In this document: positions 35,486 through 43,639 of the stretch, piece by piece
Layout: every line of letters starts with the position of its first letter
How positions within the stretch are numbered: position 1 is the first letter of the stretch
Origin: Streptococcus mitis SK564
GTDB taxonomy: Bacteria > Bacillota > Bacilli > Lactobacillales > Streptococcaceae
NCBI RefSeq assembly: GCF_000148525.1
Contig: NZ_AEDU01000003.1
Location: forward strand, 1 to 50,276
Direction of reading: 5' to 3'
DNA: 50,276 bases
Notes under the pieces: model-generated
The model's input: only the letters and a program-made list of their open reading frames with translations
What the model was told of the DNA's origin: nothing
Databases searched by the model: none
Position numbers and translations under genes: made by a program

Positions 35486-35622
35486 TCAATTGAAAAAATA
35501 ACAAGACAAAAGAGCCTCAAAAAAAGTATTGCAACTTGGTAATACCTTTTTGAGGTGCTTTTTGATATGAGCCCATGTTTTTTAAATAGGATTGTACTCA
35601 GGTGAGTAGGGAGGAAGAGGTA
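35486..35622 (-). mobile_element. IS630-Spn1-like transposase remnant, right copy
   Basis: Minus-strand translation gives PLPPYSPEYNPI, an in-frame TAA, then KTWAHIKKHLKKVLP and on to the natural transposase end (SCNTFFEALLSC). It is the same segment as the left remnant at 26836-26976 and in the same orientation. The damage differs: a nonsense codon here and a frameshift there. Inactive. Confidence 0.87.
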
Positions 35623-35713
35623 TAGTATATTGAATCTAGAATAGTGCACCGCAACTTCTAAATCCTTGTAATAAATTTATAATCAAGCTGTATCAGTTTT
35701 CAAGGAGGTTTAG

Positions 35714-36124
35714 ATGTACTTTAGATTGGAAAATAAGGAGTCTCAGAAAGCACAAGAAATTGGGAATTTGATTCGTGCTTATAACCGTTCAAAAAGAGAA
35801 GAGGCTGAAAGTGAGCCACTTAATCTTTATGTCGAAGATGAAAAGGGCAATCTCCTGGCAGGTTTGATAGCAGAGACTTTTGGAAATTGGCTAGAAATCG
35901 AGTATTTGTTTGTGAAAGAGGAGCTACGAGGACAAGGAATCGGTTCAAGACTATTGCAGCAAGCAGAAACTGAAGCTAAGAATCGAAACTGTCGTTTTGC
36001 TTTTGTCAATACCTACCAGTTTCAAGCTCCAGATTTTTATAAAAGGCATGGCTACAAGGAAGTCTTTACCTTACAAGACTATCCCTACATTGGGCAAAGA
36101 TATTATTACCAAAAGGATTTGTAA
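35714..36124 (+). CDS. GNAT family N-acetyltransferase
   Basis: 136 residues. Motif A reads LEIEYLFVKEELRGQGIGSRLLQQAETEAKN; motif B reads FQAPDFYKRHGYKEVFTLQDYP. It is a compact single-domain enzyme resembling YjdJ/YhhY-type acetyltransferases; substrate unknown. Strong AAGGAGG site. It follows the right IS remnant and precedes a decayed HAD gene. Confidence 0.87.
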   Translation: MYFRLENKESQKAQEIGNLIRAYNRSKREEAESEPLNLYVEDEKGNLLAGLIAETFGNWLEIEYLFVKEELRGQGIGSRLLQQAETEAKNRNCRFAFVNTYQFQAPDFYKRHGYKEVFTLQDYPYIGQRYYYQKDL

Positions 36125-36169
36125 GGAGAATATGAAAGCATAAATCAAAGAGGGGGGATTGACATAAGT

Positions 36170-36328
36170 ATGAAGTAGATTCTCGATAAATACCAGTTAA
36201 ATCCTACACATTGTGTCTTTCTAGGTGATATTGAGGACAATACAATTGCATCTGAGAAATTGGGAATCAAGTCTTATCAGGTTAAGAAAAGAAGTGATGT
36301 CGTCGATATTTTGAAATCCTATATTTAA
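36170..36328 (+). pseudogene. HAD-family hydrolase, C-terminal remnant
   Basis: Translation from 36179 gives a 49-residue tail with the late HAD motif FLGDIEDNTIASEKLGI and the usual end (KSYQVKKRSDVVDILKSYI). ATG 36170 is followed within two codons by TAG in the same frame, and the catalytic N-terminal motif DxDxT is absent. This is the relic of a small phosphatase gene. Confidence 0.8.
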
Positions 36329-36335
36329 ACTTAAC

Positions 36336-36365
36336 ACTCTCTATTTTGTGGTAGAGAGTTTTTTT
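36336..36365 (+). terminator. Terminator after the HAD remnant
   Basis: ACTCTCTA (36336-36343) pairs with TAGAGAGT (36352-36359), followed by seven Ts. Confidence 0.85.
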
Positions 36366-36398
36366 GTTAATAAAATTTTACAAAATGACATTTATATA

Positions 36399-36426
36399 TT
36401 GCATTGAGTTAGATATATGATATAAT
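36399..36426 (+). promoter_or_regulatory. Promoter of the ABC transporter pair
   Basis: -35 TTGCAT (36399-36404), 16-nt spacer, consensus -10 TATAAT (36421-36426). A leader of about 70 nt follows. Confidence 0.7.
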
Positions 36427-36505
36427 GTTGTTAAAAAGAGGCGCAACTTTTTAAAATTAATGAGAATCAAAGAGAAAACCAAGAATATTAATGGAGGAAT
36501 AAAAA

Positions 36506-37351
36506 ATGGAAGTTATAAATGTAAGTAAGCATTATGGTCATTCAATCATTCTCAAAGATATAAATTTTACACTTAATAAGGGTGAAATTGTTGGTCTAGT
36601 AGGGAGAAACGGAGTTGGCAAGAGTACATTGATGAAAATTCTTGTTCAGAATAATCAACCGACTTCAGGGAATATTATAAGTAGTGATAATGTCGGGTAT
36701 TTAATTGAAGAACCAAAATTATTTTTATCTAAAACAGGTTTTGAGAATTTAAAATATTTGTCAAATTTATATGGTGTTAACTACAATCAAGAAAGATTTG
36801 GGAGTTTAATTCAAGAGTTAGATTTGATTCAGTCTATTAATAAAAAAGTAAAGACCTATTCTTTGGGTACAAAACAAAAATTAGCTTTGCTTCTAACCCT
36901 CGTTACGGAACCTGATATATTGATTTTAGATGAACCGACTAATGGTTTAGATATTGAATCATCACAAATAGTTTTGGCAGTTCTAAAAAATTTAGCTTTA
37001 CATGAAAATGTGGGAATTTTAATATCGAGTCATAAATTAGAAGACATTGAAGAAATTTGTGAGAGGGTTCTTTTCTTGGAGAACGGGTTTTTGACATTCC
37101 AAAAAGTAGGAAAAGATAGTCATAATTGCTTGTTTGAGATAGCTTTTTCATCAGCTACAGATAAAGACATTTTCATTACCAAACAAGAATTTGGGGATAT
37201 TGTTCAGGAAGAGGGACTGAGAATTACTATGTCTGGGAATATTCAAAGTAGTGAGCTTTTTAAATTTTTTAACGAAAACTCTATTAAAGTAGTTGATTTT
37301 GAAACTAAAAAAGAGACGCTTAAAGATATTTATCTAAATCGTTCAAAATAA
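36506..37351 (+). CDS. ABC transporter ATP-binding protein, bacteriocin-immunity/export type
   Basis: 281 residues. Walker A GRNGVGKST (residues 33-41), signature loop YSLGTKQKLALL (118-129; SLGTKQ replaces the usual LSGGQ), Walker B LILDEPTNGLD with D142/E143. The SxGTKQ signature is common in single-subunit exporters for lantibiotics or bacteriocin self-protection. It pairs with the permease gene 15 nt downstream. Low GC and isolation between remnants suggest an accessory origin. The transported compound is unknown. Confidence 0.87.
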   Translation: MEVINVSKHYGHSIILKDINFTLNKGEIVGLVGRNGVGKSTLMKILVQNNQPTSGNIISSDNVGYLIEEPKLFLSKTGFENLKYLSNLYGVNYNQERFGSLIQELDLIQSINKKVKTYSLGTKQKLALLLTLVTEPDILILDEPTNGLDIESSQIVLAVLKNLALHENVGILISSHKLEDIEEICERVLFLENGFLTFQKVGKDSHNCLFEIAFSSATDKDIFITKQEFGDIVQEEGLRITMSGNIQSSELFKFFNENSIKVVDFETKKETLKDIYLNRSK

Positions 37352-37366
37352 AGGAAGGTTATAATC

Positions 37367-38095
37367 ATGAAATTAAATAAATTGAATTTTCTTAAGGAAA
37401 ATATAAGGGATTTATATTCATCAGGCGTAATATATCTCGGTTTGATTATCTCGTTTATACCGCCGATACTGGTTACATTCTTTATTCTAAAGACTCAAGG
37501 GACATCGCTTGGTATTAAGCATATTTCAAACTTTTATGCTATGCTCGGTATGTTAATGGCTGTTATACATGCTAACCGAATTATTAGCAGGGATTTTTCC
37601 CACAATACGATAAGTTTATTTTATAATCAACAGAAAAATCGGATGATTTACGTCTTGTCTAATTTTCTATATGCCATCTCAGTTTCCATTATTTATGCTT
37701 TGAATGGTATTGTGTTACTAGTCATCGTAAGTAAATTGGGTGTTCCAGGTGCTTTAGGATTAGATTTTATAGTAGCCATTGTAGTCAATACAATTTTGTT
37801 AGTCCTATTTTATTTTCTATTATCTTACATTTTCTATTTATACAAATTGAAAAGTGGCTTGGTATTTGGTATTTTAGTAGCTTTACTACTCTTTATCCCT
37901 AATATATTAAATACAATTATGATGAATACTAGTAATGATTTGTTTATCAAAGTAATTGAACTTCTTCCTTTTTATTCTTTACCTGTATTTGTGGCTTCAA
38001 ATACGATGTCTATTAGTCAGTATCTTGTGGCAACCGCTACAATCATTTTATTGTACTTGTTCACTCTCAAGAAAAGCAAGGAGTATTCATTTTAG
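37367..38095 (+). CDS. ABC transporter permease
   Basis: 242 residues with about six membrane segments (VIYLGLIISFIPPILVTFFIL, FIVAIVVNTILLVLFYFLLSYIFYLY, LVFGILVALLLFIPNIL, and others) of the ABC-2 type found with lantibiotic-immunity ATPases. Strong AAGGAAGG site, 15 nt after the ATPase gene. Together they make a small exporter. No bacteriocin structural gene is visible nearby, so function in immunity is inferred. Confidence 0.83.
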   Translation: MKLNKLNFLKENIRDLYSSGVIYLGLIISFIPPILVTFFILKTQGTSLGIKHISNFYAMLGMLMAVIHANRIISRDFSHNTISLFYNQQKNRMIYVLSNFLYAISVSIIYALNGIVLLVIVSKLGVPGALGLDFIVAIVVNTILLVLFYFLLSYIFYLYKLKSGLVFGILVALLLFIPNILNTIMMNTSNDLFIKVIELLPFYSLPVFVASNTMSISQYLVATATIILLYLFTLKKSKEYSF

Positions 38096-38471
38096 TTTTA
38101 TTTAGTATTATTTTGCAGACTTAAAATCCAGCAAAAAATCAGTCATCTTGCTATGCTCCTGCTCTTGTTGTGTACACGTTTTTGTCTTATGCTAGACTCA
38201 TTTCCAAAAGCATTATATAATAGTGATATGAAATCAACTAAACAAGAAATACAAGCAATCAAAACTCGTTTAAAAGATCCTACTAAAGCTAATATTAAAT
38301 AAAAATAACAGGGTAAACTAGGAAGTTTATTTCAAACAACAACATACTGATTTTAGGCTGAAGATAATATTGGAGTGCTAATTAATGAGGTTATAATAAA
38401 TAGCTGACAACTTGTGTTGGTTTTGGATTTTTTAAGAGTAGATGAGTATTAAAACTATAAGGAGGACACAA
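38096..38471 (+). other. Gap between the ABC permease and the HTH gene
   Basis: AT-rich; no clear terminator after the permease. It holds a TATATAAT box near 38213 with a 24-residue open frame (38228-38302), and a second -10 TATAAT (38392-38397) that probably serves the HTH gene. Confidence 0.5.
38228..38302 (+). pseudogene. Short 24-residue ORF, perhaps the 5' scrap of a transposase
   Basis: It encodes MKSTKQEIQAIKTRLKDPTK plus four residues, directly after a good -10 and without a ribosome binding site. From memory the text resembles the N-terminus of an insertion-sequence transposase of streptococci, but this is unverified, and the usual continuation is absent. Confidence 0.3.
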
Positions 38472-38681
38472 GTGGCTAAAAATTTAAAATTAAAATTAGC
38501 TCGTGTAGAGCTTGATTTAACTCAAGGTCAACTGGCAGAGGCTGTTGGGGTGACGCGCCAGACTATTGGTTTGATAGAGGCGGGAAAATATAATCCCAGT
38601 CTCTCGCTCTGCCAGTCCATTTGCAGATGTTTAGGGAAAACCCTAGACCAACTATTTTGGGAGGAAGAAGATGGTAAATAA
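38472..38681 (+). CDS. Small HTH (XRE/Cro-CI) transcriptional regulator
   Basis: 69 residues from GTG 38472, which follows GGAGG at the right distance; a longer in-frame ATG at 38442 would place the ribosome binding site inside the gene. The HTH spans LTQGQLAEAVGVTRQTIGLIEAGKYNPS, followed by the helix LCQSICRCLGKTLDQLFWEEE. Single-domain regulators of this type often control themselves and a partner membrane protein; the next gene is one and overlaps by 11 nt. Confidence 0.88.
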   Translation: MAKNLKLKLARVELDLTQGQLAEAVGVTRQTIGLIEAGKYNPSLSLCQSICRCLGKTLDQLFWEEEDGK

Positions 38682-39159
38682 ATTCATTCATTATCAATTA
38701 CTTGACGAAAGAGAAGAACAACTAATCAATAAAGCTGGAGCGGAATCCTTTACCCTCTTCATTGGACTTGTGCTTCTAAGCTATTTGGTGGCTGTATTAG
38801 CTCCCTCTCTTTTTAATCCGAATTTTCTAGTCTATACTCTGATAGTAGGAATTTTCTTCTTTTTCAACCGTGCCCGTTATCTGGGAGTGACCTACTATAG
38901 TCGTTTTCATTTTACGATTTTGGGTTGTTTTTTCCTAACATTGGCTATTACGGCTCTTTTGATGTTACAGAATTATCAATTTAACATAGAAATTTATCAG
39001 CACAATCCTTTGAACGTTAAATACCTGTCTGCTTGGGCAATTACTTATGTCATTTACCTTCCTTGGGTTTTTATCGGCAATCTTGGTCTGAAGAGCTATG
39101 GTGAATGGGCTCAGAAAAAATTTGAGCAAGATATGGATGAATTGGAGAGTGGTGAATAG
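38671..39159 (+). CDS. Membrane protein paired with the HTH regulator
   Basis: 162 residues with four hydrophobic segments (FTLFIGLVLLSYLVAVLAPSLF, FLVYTLIVGIFFFF, FTILGCFFLTLAITALLML, AWAITYVIYLPWVFIGNLGL) and a charged C-terminal tail. Function unknown. The 11-nt overlap with the regulator gene and the common HTH/membrane-protein pairing in streptococci suggest joint regulation. Confidence 0.82.
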   Translation: MVNKFIHYQLLDEREEQLINKAGAESFTLFIGLVLLSYLVAVLAPSLFNPNFLVYTLIVGIFFFFNRARYLGVTYYSRFHFTILGCFFLTLAITALLMLQNYQFNIEIYQHNPLNVKYLSAWAITYVIYLPWVFIGNLGLKSYGEWAQKKFEQDMDELESGE

Positions 39160-39194
39160 CTTGTTACTCTTTTCTCAATCCAGCTAAAATGTGA

Positions 39195-39250
39195 TATAAT
39201 AGTACTAATTTATTGGAATACATGAAAGTTCTTGAAAATTTTCATGTATT
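39195..39250 (+). promoter_or_regulatory. pncB -10 box and 5' stem-loop
   Basis: A -10 TATAAT (39195-39200) is followed by a perfect 11-bp inverted repeat, AATACATGAAA (39217-39227) and TTTCATGTATT (39240-39250), with a 12-nt loop. The repeat lies at the very start of the transcript and lacks a T run. It could be an operator for a niacin-responsive repressor or a stabilising 5' hairpin. No clear -35 was found. Confidence 0.5.
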
Positions 39251-39274
39251 TCTAGCTAAGGAAGTAGGAAAAGT

Positions 39275-40735
39275 ATGTATCCAGATGATAGTTTGACATT
39301 GCACACGGACTTGTACCAGATCAACATGATGCAGGTTTACTTTGACCAAGGGATTCACAATAAAAAGGCGGTCTTTGAGGTGTATTTCCGCCAACAGCCT
39401 TTTAAGAATGGCTATGCGGTTTTTGCAGGTTTGGAAAGAATTGTGAACTATCTTGAAGACTTGCGTTTTTCAGATAGTGATATTGCCTATTTGGAGTCGC
39501 TTGGTTATCATGGGGCATTCTTGGACTACCTCCGCAATTTCAAGTTGGAGTTGACTGTTCGTTCTGCCCAAGAAGGGGATTTGGTCTTTGCTAATGAACC
39601 GATTGTGCAGGTGGAAGGCCCTCTAGCCCAATGTCAGTTGGTTGAAACAGCCCTTTTGAACATCGTCAACTACCAGACCTTGGTGGCGACTAAGGCAGCT
39701 CGTATTCGTTCGGTCATCGAAGATGAACCCTTGATGGAGTTTGGGACACGTCGGGCTCAAGAGATGGATGCGGCTATCTGGGGAACACGCGCAGCGGTGA
39801 TTGGTGGTGCCAATGGAACTAGCAACGTGCGTGCTGGTAAACTCTTTGAAATTCCTGTTTTGGGGACCCATGCCCATTCTTTGGTACAGGTTTATGGTAA
39901 CGACTATGAGGCTTTCAAGGCTTATGCTGCGACCCATAAAAATTGCGTCTTTCTTGTGGATACCTATGACACTCTTCGTATCGGTGTACCAGCGGCCATT
40001 CAGGTGGCGCGTGAGCTGGGTGACCAGATTAACTTTATGGGTGTGCGGATTGACTCTGGGGATATTGCCTACATTTCCAAGAAAGTCCGTCAGCAACTGG
40101 ATGAGGCTGGCTTTACAGAGGCTAAGATTTATGCTTCTAATGATTTGGATGAAAATACCATCCTCAACCTCAAGATGCAAAAGGCCAAGATTGATGTCTG
40201 GGGCGTGGGTACCAAGCTGATCACAGCCTATGACCAGCCAGCTCTTGGGGCAGTTTACAAGATTGTTGCAATCGAAGATGAAAATGGTCAGATGCGCAAT
40301 ACCATCAAGCTGTCTAATAATGCGGAAAAAGTGTCTACGCCAGGTAAGAAGCAGGTGTGGCGCATTACCAGTCGTGAAAAAGGCAAGTCAGAGGGTGACT
40401 ACATCACTTATGATGGTGTGAATGTGAGTGACATGACAGAAATCAAGATGTTCCATCCGACCTATACTTATATCAAGAAGACGGTTCGTAATTTTGATGC
40501 TGTGCCTCTCTTGGTGGATATTTTCAAGGACGGGAAATTGATTTATAACCTGCCTAGTTTGACTGAGATTCAGGACTATGCTCGTAAGGAATTTGACAAG
40601 TTGTGGGATGAGTACAAGCGCGTGCTCAATCCGCAGCATTATCCAGTGGATTTGGCGCGTGATGTATGGCAAGACAAGATGGACTTGATTGACAAGATGC
40701 GCAAGGAATCCCTTGGTGAAGGAGAAGAAGAATGA
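39275..40735 (+). CDS. pncB: Nicotinate phosphoribosyltransferase
   Basis: 486 residues, the usual length for the Gram-positive type. The start [25 protein letters not shown] and the motifs [31 protein letters not shown] (catalytic His replaced context) and [17 protein letters not shown] with [21 protein letters not shown] are characteristic. It makes nicotinate mononucleotide from nicotinate in the Preiss-Handler salvage path. The stop overlaps the nadE start by 4 nt (ATGA), giving an operon for salvage from nicotinate to NAD. Confidence 0.96.
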   Translation: MYPDDSLTLHTDLYQINMMQVYFDQGIHNKKAVFEVYFRQQPFKNGYAVFAGLERIVNYLEDLRFSDSDIAYLESLGYHGAFLDYLRNFKLELTVRSAQEGDLVFANEPIVQVEGPLAQCQLVETALLNIVNYQTLVATKAARIRSVIEDEPLMEFGTRRAQEMDAAIWGTRAAVIGGANGTSNVRAGKLFEIPVLGTHAHSLVQVYGNDYEAFKAYAATHKNCVFLVDTYDTLRIGVPAAIQVARELGDQINFMGVRIDSGDIAYISKKVRQQLDEAGFTEAKIYASNDLDENTILNLKMQKAKIDVWGVGTKLITAYDQPALGAVYKIVAIEDENGQMRNTIKLSNNAEKVSTPGKKQVWRITSREKGKSEGDYITYDGVNVSDMTEIKMFHPTYTYIKKTVRNFDAVPLLVDIFKDGKLIYNLPSLTEIQDYARKEFDKLWDEYKRVLNPQHYPVDLARDVWQDKMDLIDKMRKESLGEGEEE

Positions 40736-41556
40736 GTTTGCAAGAAACGATTATCCAAGAGTTGGGTGTGAAACCAGTGATTGATGCCCAGGAAGAAATC
40801 CGTCGTTCCATTGATTTCTTAAAAAGATATCTGAAAAAACATCCCTTCCTAAAAACCTTTGTACTAGGGATTTCTGGAGGACAAGACTCAACCTTGGCAG
40901 GACGCTTGGCCCAATTAGCTATGGAAGAACTGCGAGCTGAAACGGGCGATGACAGCTACAAATTTATCGCTGTCCGTCTGCCTTATGGAGTGCAAGCTGA
41001 TGAAGCAGATGCTCAAAAAGCTCTTGCTTTCATCCAACCAGATATTAGCTTGGTTGTGAATATCAAGGAATCAGCTGACGCCATGACGGCAGCAGTTGAA
41101 GCGACAGGTAGTCCTGTCTCAGACTTCAACAAGGGCAATATCAAGGCTCGTTGTCGTATGATTGCTCAGTATGCCCTTGCAGGTGTCCATAGCGGAGCGG
41201 TCATTGGTACAGATCATGCTGCGGAAAATATCACAGGTTTCTTTACCAAGTTTGGTGACGGTGGTGCGGATATTCTCCCTCTTTATCGCCTCAATAAACG
41301 CCAAGGAAAACAACTCTTACAGGAACTTGGTGCAGACCCAGCCCTTTATGAAAAAATCCCAACGGCAGACCTGGAAGAAGACAAACCAGGCCTAGCTGAC
41401 GAAGTAGCCCTCGGAGTCACTTATGAAGAGATTGACGACTACCTAGAAGGCAAAACAATCAGCCCAGAAGCCCAAGCGACCATTGAAAACTGGTGGCATA
41501 AAGGCCAACACAAACGCCACCTACCAATCACCGTCTTTGATGACTTTTGGGAGTAA
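40732..41556 (+). CDS. nadE: NH3-dependent NAD+ synthetase
   Basis: 274 residues. The PP-loop SGGQDST (S48-x5) binds ATP, and the segments [26 protein letters not shown] ([21 protein letters not shown]) and [25 protein letters not shown] are diagnostic. It amidates nicotinate adenine dinucleotide with ammonia; no glutaminase domain is present. Translationally coupled to pncB. Together they cover the first and last steps of nicotinate salvage; nadD lies elsewhere. Confidence 0.97.
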   Translation: MSLQETIIQELGVKPVIDAQEEIRRSIDFLKRYLKKHPFLKTFVLGISGGQDSTLAGRLAQLAMEELRAETGDDSYKFIAVRLPYGVQADEADAQKALAFIQPDISLVVNIKESADAMTAAVEATGSPVSDFNKGNIKARCRMIAQYALAGVHSGAVIGTDHAAENITGFFTKFGDGGADILPLYRLNKRQGKQLLQELGADPALYEKIPTADLEEDKPGLADEVALGVTYEEIDDYLEGKTISPEAQATIENWWHKGQHKRHLPITVFDDFWE

Positions 41557-41576
41557 AAAGGTCCGGGGGACCTTTT
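41556..41576 (+). terminator. Terminator 1 after nadE
   Basis: Nine-base-pair stem AAAAGGTCC / GGACCTTTT with a GGG loop, starting at the nadE stop codon. Confidence 0.85.
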
Positions 41577-41660
41577 CAGCCTCTCACCTTGAAATAAGAA
41601 AGTGAGAGAAGGTCCAGTGGGCCTTTTTAGCTTATTACCTTGAAATTAAAAAGTAAAACA
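41577..41660 (+). repeat. Second copy of the CTTGAAAT/GGTCC intergenic module
   Basis: CTCTCAC (41581-41587) pairs with GTGAGAG (41602-41608) around CTTGAAATAAGAAA; a terminator GGTCC-AGT-GGGCC with five Ts follows (41611-41628). A third half-copy with TTACCTTGAAATTAAAAAGTAA follows at about 41634-41658. The order and linker match 1764-1813 after rpsR. Confidence 0.5.
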
Positions 41661-41713
41661 AATTTCAATGGAGATTGGACAGAGAATCATCTATCAGAAA
41701 GTGAGGTAGTATC

Positions 41714-42265
41714 GTGAAATCTATCGGTACACAAATATTACAAACAGAACGTTTGATTTTAAGAAGATTTGTGGAGAGTGATGCAGAAGCCATGTTTCAA
41801 AATTGGGCTTCATCCGCTGAGAATCTGACCTATGTTACCTGGGATCCCCATCCTGATGTCGAAATTACTCGAAACTCCATTCGAAATTGGGTTGCCTCCT
41901 ATACCAATCCTAACTATTACAAATGGGCCATTTGTCTCAAAGAGAACCCAGAACAAGTGATAGGAGATATCAGCATCGTTGCAATAGATGAGAACGATTC
42001 TTCTTGTGAAATTGGCTATGTTTTAGGAAAAAACTATTGGGGTCGTGGTCTTATGACAGAGGCCTTAAAAGCTGTCTTGGACTTTTGTTTTACTCAAGTA
42101 GGCTTTCAAAAAGTCAAAGCTCGATATGCCAGTCTCAACCCAGCTTCAGGTCGTGTCATGGAAAAGGCTGGAATGTCCTATCTACAAACGATTGTTAATG
42201 GTGTAGAGAGAAAAGGCTATCTTGCGGATCTTATTTATTATCAGATAAGTAAGAAGGATAGATAA
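41714..42265 (+). CDS. GNAT family N-acetyltransferase, RimJ/RimL type
   Basis: 183 residues with a GTG start. The beginning LQTERLILRRFVESDAEAMFQNWASS and the core CEIGYVLGKNYWGRGLMTEALKAVLDFCF with LNPASGRVMEKAGM are typical of the ribosomal-protein-serine/alanine acetyltransferase group, whose members also include antibiotic or small-molecule acetylases. Substrate unknown. It appears monocistronic, with an IR (GATAAGC 42261 / GCTTATC 42280) as a weak terminator at the end. Confidence 0.87.
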   Translation: MKSIGTQILQTERLILRRFVESDAEAMFQNWASSAENLTYVTWDPHPDVEITRNSIRNWVASYTNPNYYKWAICLKENPEQVIGDISIVAIDENDSSCEIGYVLGKNYWGRGLMTEALKAVLDFCFTQVGFQKVKARYASLNPASGRVMEKAGMSYLQTIVNGVERKGYLADLIYYQISKKDR

Positions 42266-42360
42266 GCTTAACATTTATTGCTTATCCGCTGTTCTTATTT
42301 TTTTATTTACTATTTCATTTATCCTTTCTTTTCCGAATAAATAAATAGATAGAGTCAGTG

Positions 42361-42396
42361 AATCTAGTAATCCTAGATTAAAAAATGTGCTATAAT
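42361..42396 (+). promoter_or_regulatory. Extended -10 promoter with inverted repeat, before the Rpn gene
   Basis: The inverted repeat AATCTAG-TAATC-CTAGATT (42361-42379) occupies the -35 position, and TGC-TATAAT (42388-42396) is an extended -10. The repeat may be an operator. Confidence 0.45.
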
Positions 42397-42411
42397 GAAA
42401 GGAGAGAAAGA

Positions 42412-43311
42412 ATGATTCTCAGACATCCGGGCATCAGCCCGACCAACGATTTGGTTGCTAAGAAGATTTTTAGCAATCCAGAAATCACTTGTCAATTTAT
42501 TCGCGATATGTTGGATTTACCTGCAAAAACTGTAACGATTTTGGAGGGAAGCAATATTCATGTCTTGCCTACCCTGTCGTACTCGGCGCAGGATTTCTAT
42601 ACCAGTATAGACGTCTTAGCGGAGTTGGACAATGGGACACAAGTAATTATTGAGATTCAGGTGCATCATCAGAATTTTTTCATCAATCGCCTGTGGGCTT
42701 ACCTGTGTAGTCAGGTCAATCAAAATCTTGAAAAAATTCGCCAGCAAGAAGGCAATACTCACCAGAGTTATAAACACATCGCACCAGTATACGCTATCGC
42801 AATTGTAGATAGTAACTACTTTCAAGATGATCAAGCTTTTCATAGCTTTAGTATGCGAGAGGACACGACAGGTGAGGTCTTAACCATAACAAATAACGGT
42901 CAAGAAAACCATCTGGTCAAGATGGCATTCTTGGAATTAAAAAAATACAGAGAAACCAGCAAAGACAAGGTTCGCAAGCCGTGGTTGGAGTTTTTTGGGA
43001 ACAAGCCCTTTACCCAACAACCTGAGCGAGCCATCAGCCAAGCAGACCAACTGCTGGACTACAAGAGCTGGTCCGAGGAGGACAGGAAAATGTTTAGTCA
43101 ACTACGTATGCGAGAAGAACAAGCATTATTGGCTCATGACTATGCCTTGGAGCAAGCTGAAGAAAAAGGCTTAGAACGTGGCCGTGCAGAGGGAATCAAA
43201 GAGGGGTTAAAAGTAGGTTTAGTAAATCTAGTTCGCCAAGGTCTTCTAACACCTGAGGTTGCCAGCCAGCAATTGGGAATGACCGTTGCTGAGTTTGAGG
43301 CCTTGTTGTAA
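42412..43311 (+). CDS. Rpn-family recombination-promoting nuclease/putative transposase (PD-(D/E)XK)
   Basis: 299 residues from ATG 42412, which has AAAGGAGAG at the right distance; an earlier in-frame ATG at 42385 lies inside the promoter. The start LRHPGISPTNDLVAKKIFSNPEI and the nuclease core DVLAELDNGTQVIIEIQVHHQ (D ... E-x-Q) are typical of the PD-(D/E)XK transposase-like family. A long charged coiled region and a short C-terminal helix (VNLVRQGLLTPEVASQQLGMTVAEFEALL) follow. Rpn proteins are DNA endonucleases that promote recA-independent recombination and are often spread as multicopy genes. Confidence 0.88.
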   Translation: MILRHPGISPTNDLVAKKIFSNPEITCQFIRDMLDLPAKTVTILEGSNIHVLPTLSYSAQDFYTSIDVLAELDNGTQVIIEIQVHHQNFFINRLWAYLCSQVNQNLEKIRQQEGNTHQSYKHIAPVYAIAIVDSNYFQDDQAFHSFSMREDTTGEVLTITNNGQENHLVKMAFLELKKYRETSKDKVRKPWLEFFGNKPFTQQPERAISQADQLLDYKSWSEEDRKMFSQLRMREEQALLAHDYALEQAEEKGLERGRAEGIKEGLKVGLVNLVRQGLLTPEVASQQLGMTVAEFEALL

Positions 43312-43324
43312 GACTATTACCAAT

Positions 43325-43410
43325 AATGGTTAAAATGGGGTTCTTAGAACTAAAAAATACAGAGGAACCAGCAAAGATAAGGTTCGTAAACCGTGGTTGG
43401 AGTTTTTGTA
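43325..43410 (+). pseudogene. Decayed partial copy of an Rpn-family gene
   Basis: About 80 nt closely match the middle of the preceding gene (about 42917-42997), including the encoded MGFLELKKYR and KPWLEF stretches, but with small deletions that break the frame. Nothing else of the paralogue remains. Confidence 0.8.
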
Positions 43411-43411
43411 A

Positions 43412-43639
43412 ATCAGTAAATCAATGACAGATTTTTCCGCGATAGATGGAAGAATCTGTTTTTTAATTTACTAAATGTTGGCTCAAAAAACTAAGATAGC
43501 TTACCCTTTTACTCATGTTTTTTTGATTTATTTGAAGTATAACCTGATTAAATTCCTATTTTTCCCTATCATTTTCCCTATTTTTTCTGGAGTTTTGGGG
43601 CTATAATAGTCCTATCAAATCAAAGAATGGAGGAAGGCA
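43412..43639 (+). other. Promoter region of the ccdA2 operon with spaced CCTAT repeats
   Basis: A -10 TATAAT (43602-43607) lies 33 nt before ccdA2. Just upstream, CCTAT occurs at 43555, 43665-equivalent spacing continues at 43565 and 43577, i.e. three copies 10-12 nt apart within T-rich sequence. This is the helical-turn spacing seen for activators that bind direct repeats. No gene is visible in the gap. Confidence 0.4.

Noticed and set aside
39623..40180. 185-codon minus-strand open frame opposite pncB
   Set aside because: Shadow of a conserved enzyme gene; no ribosome binding site and no recognisable protein.
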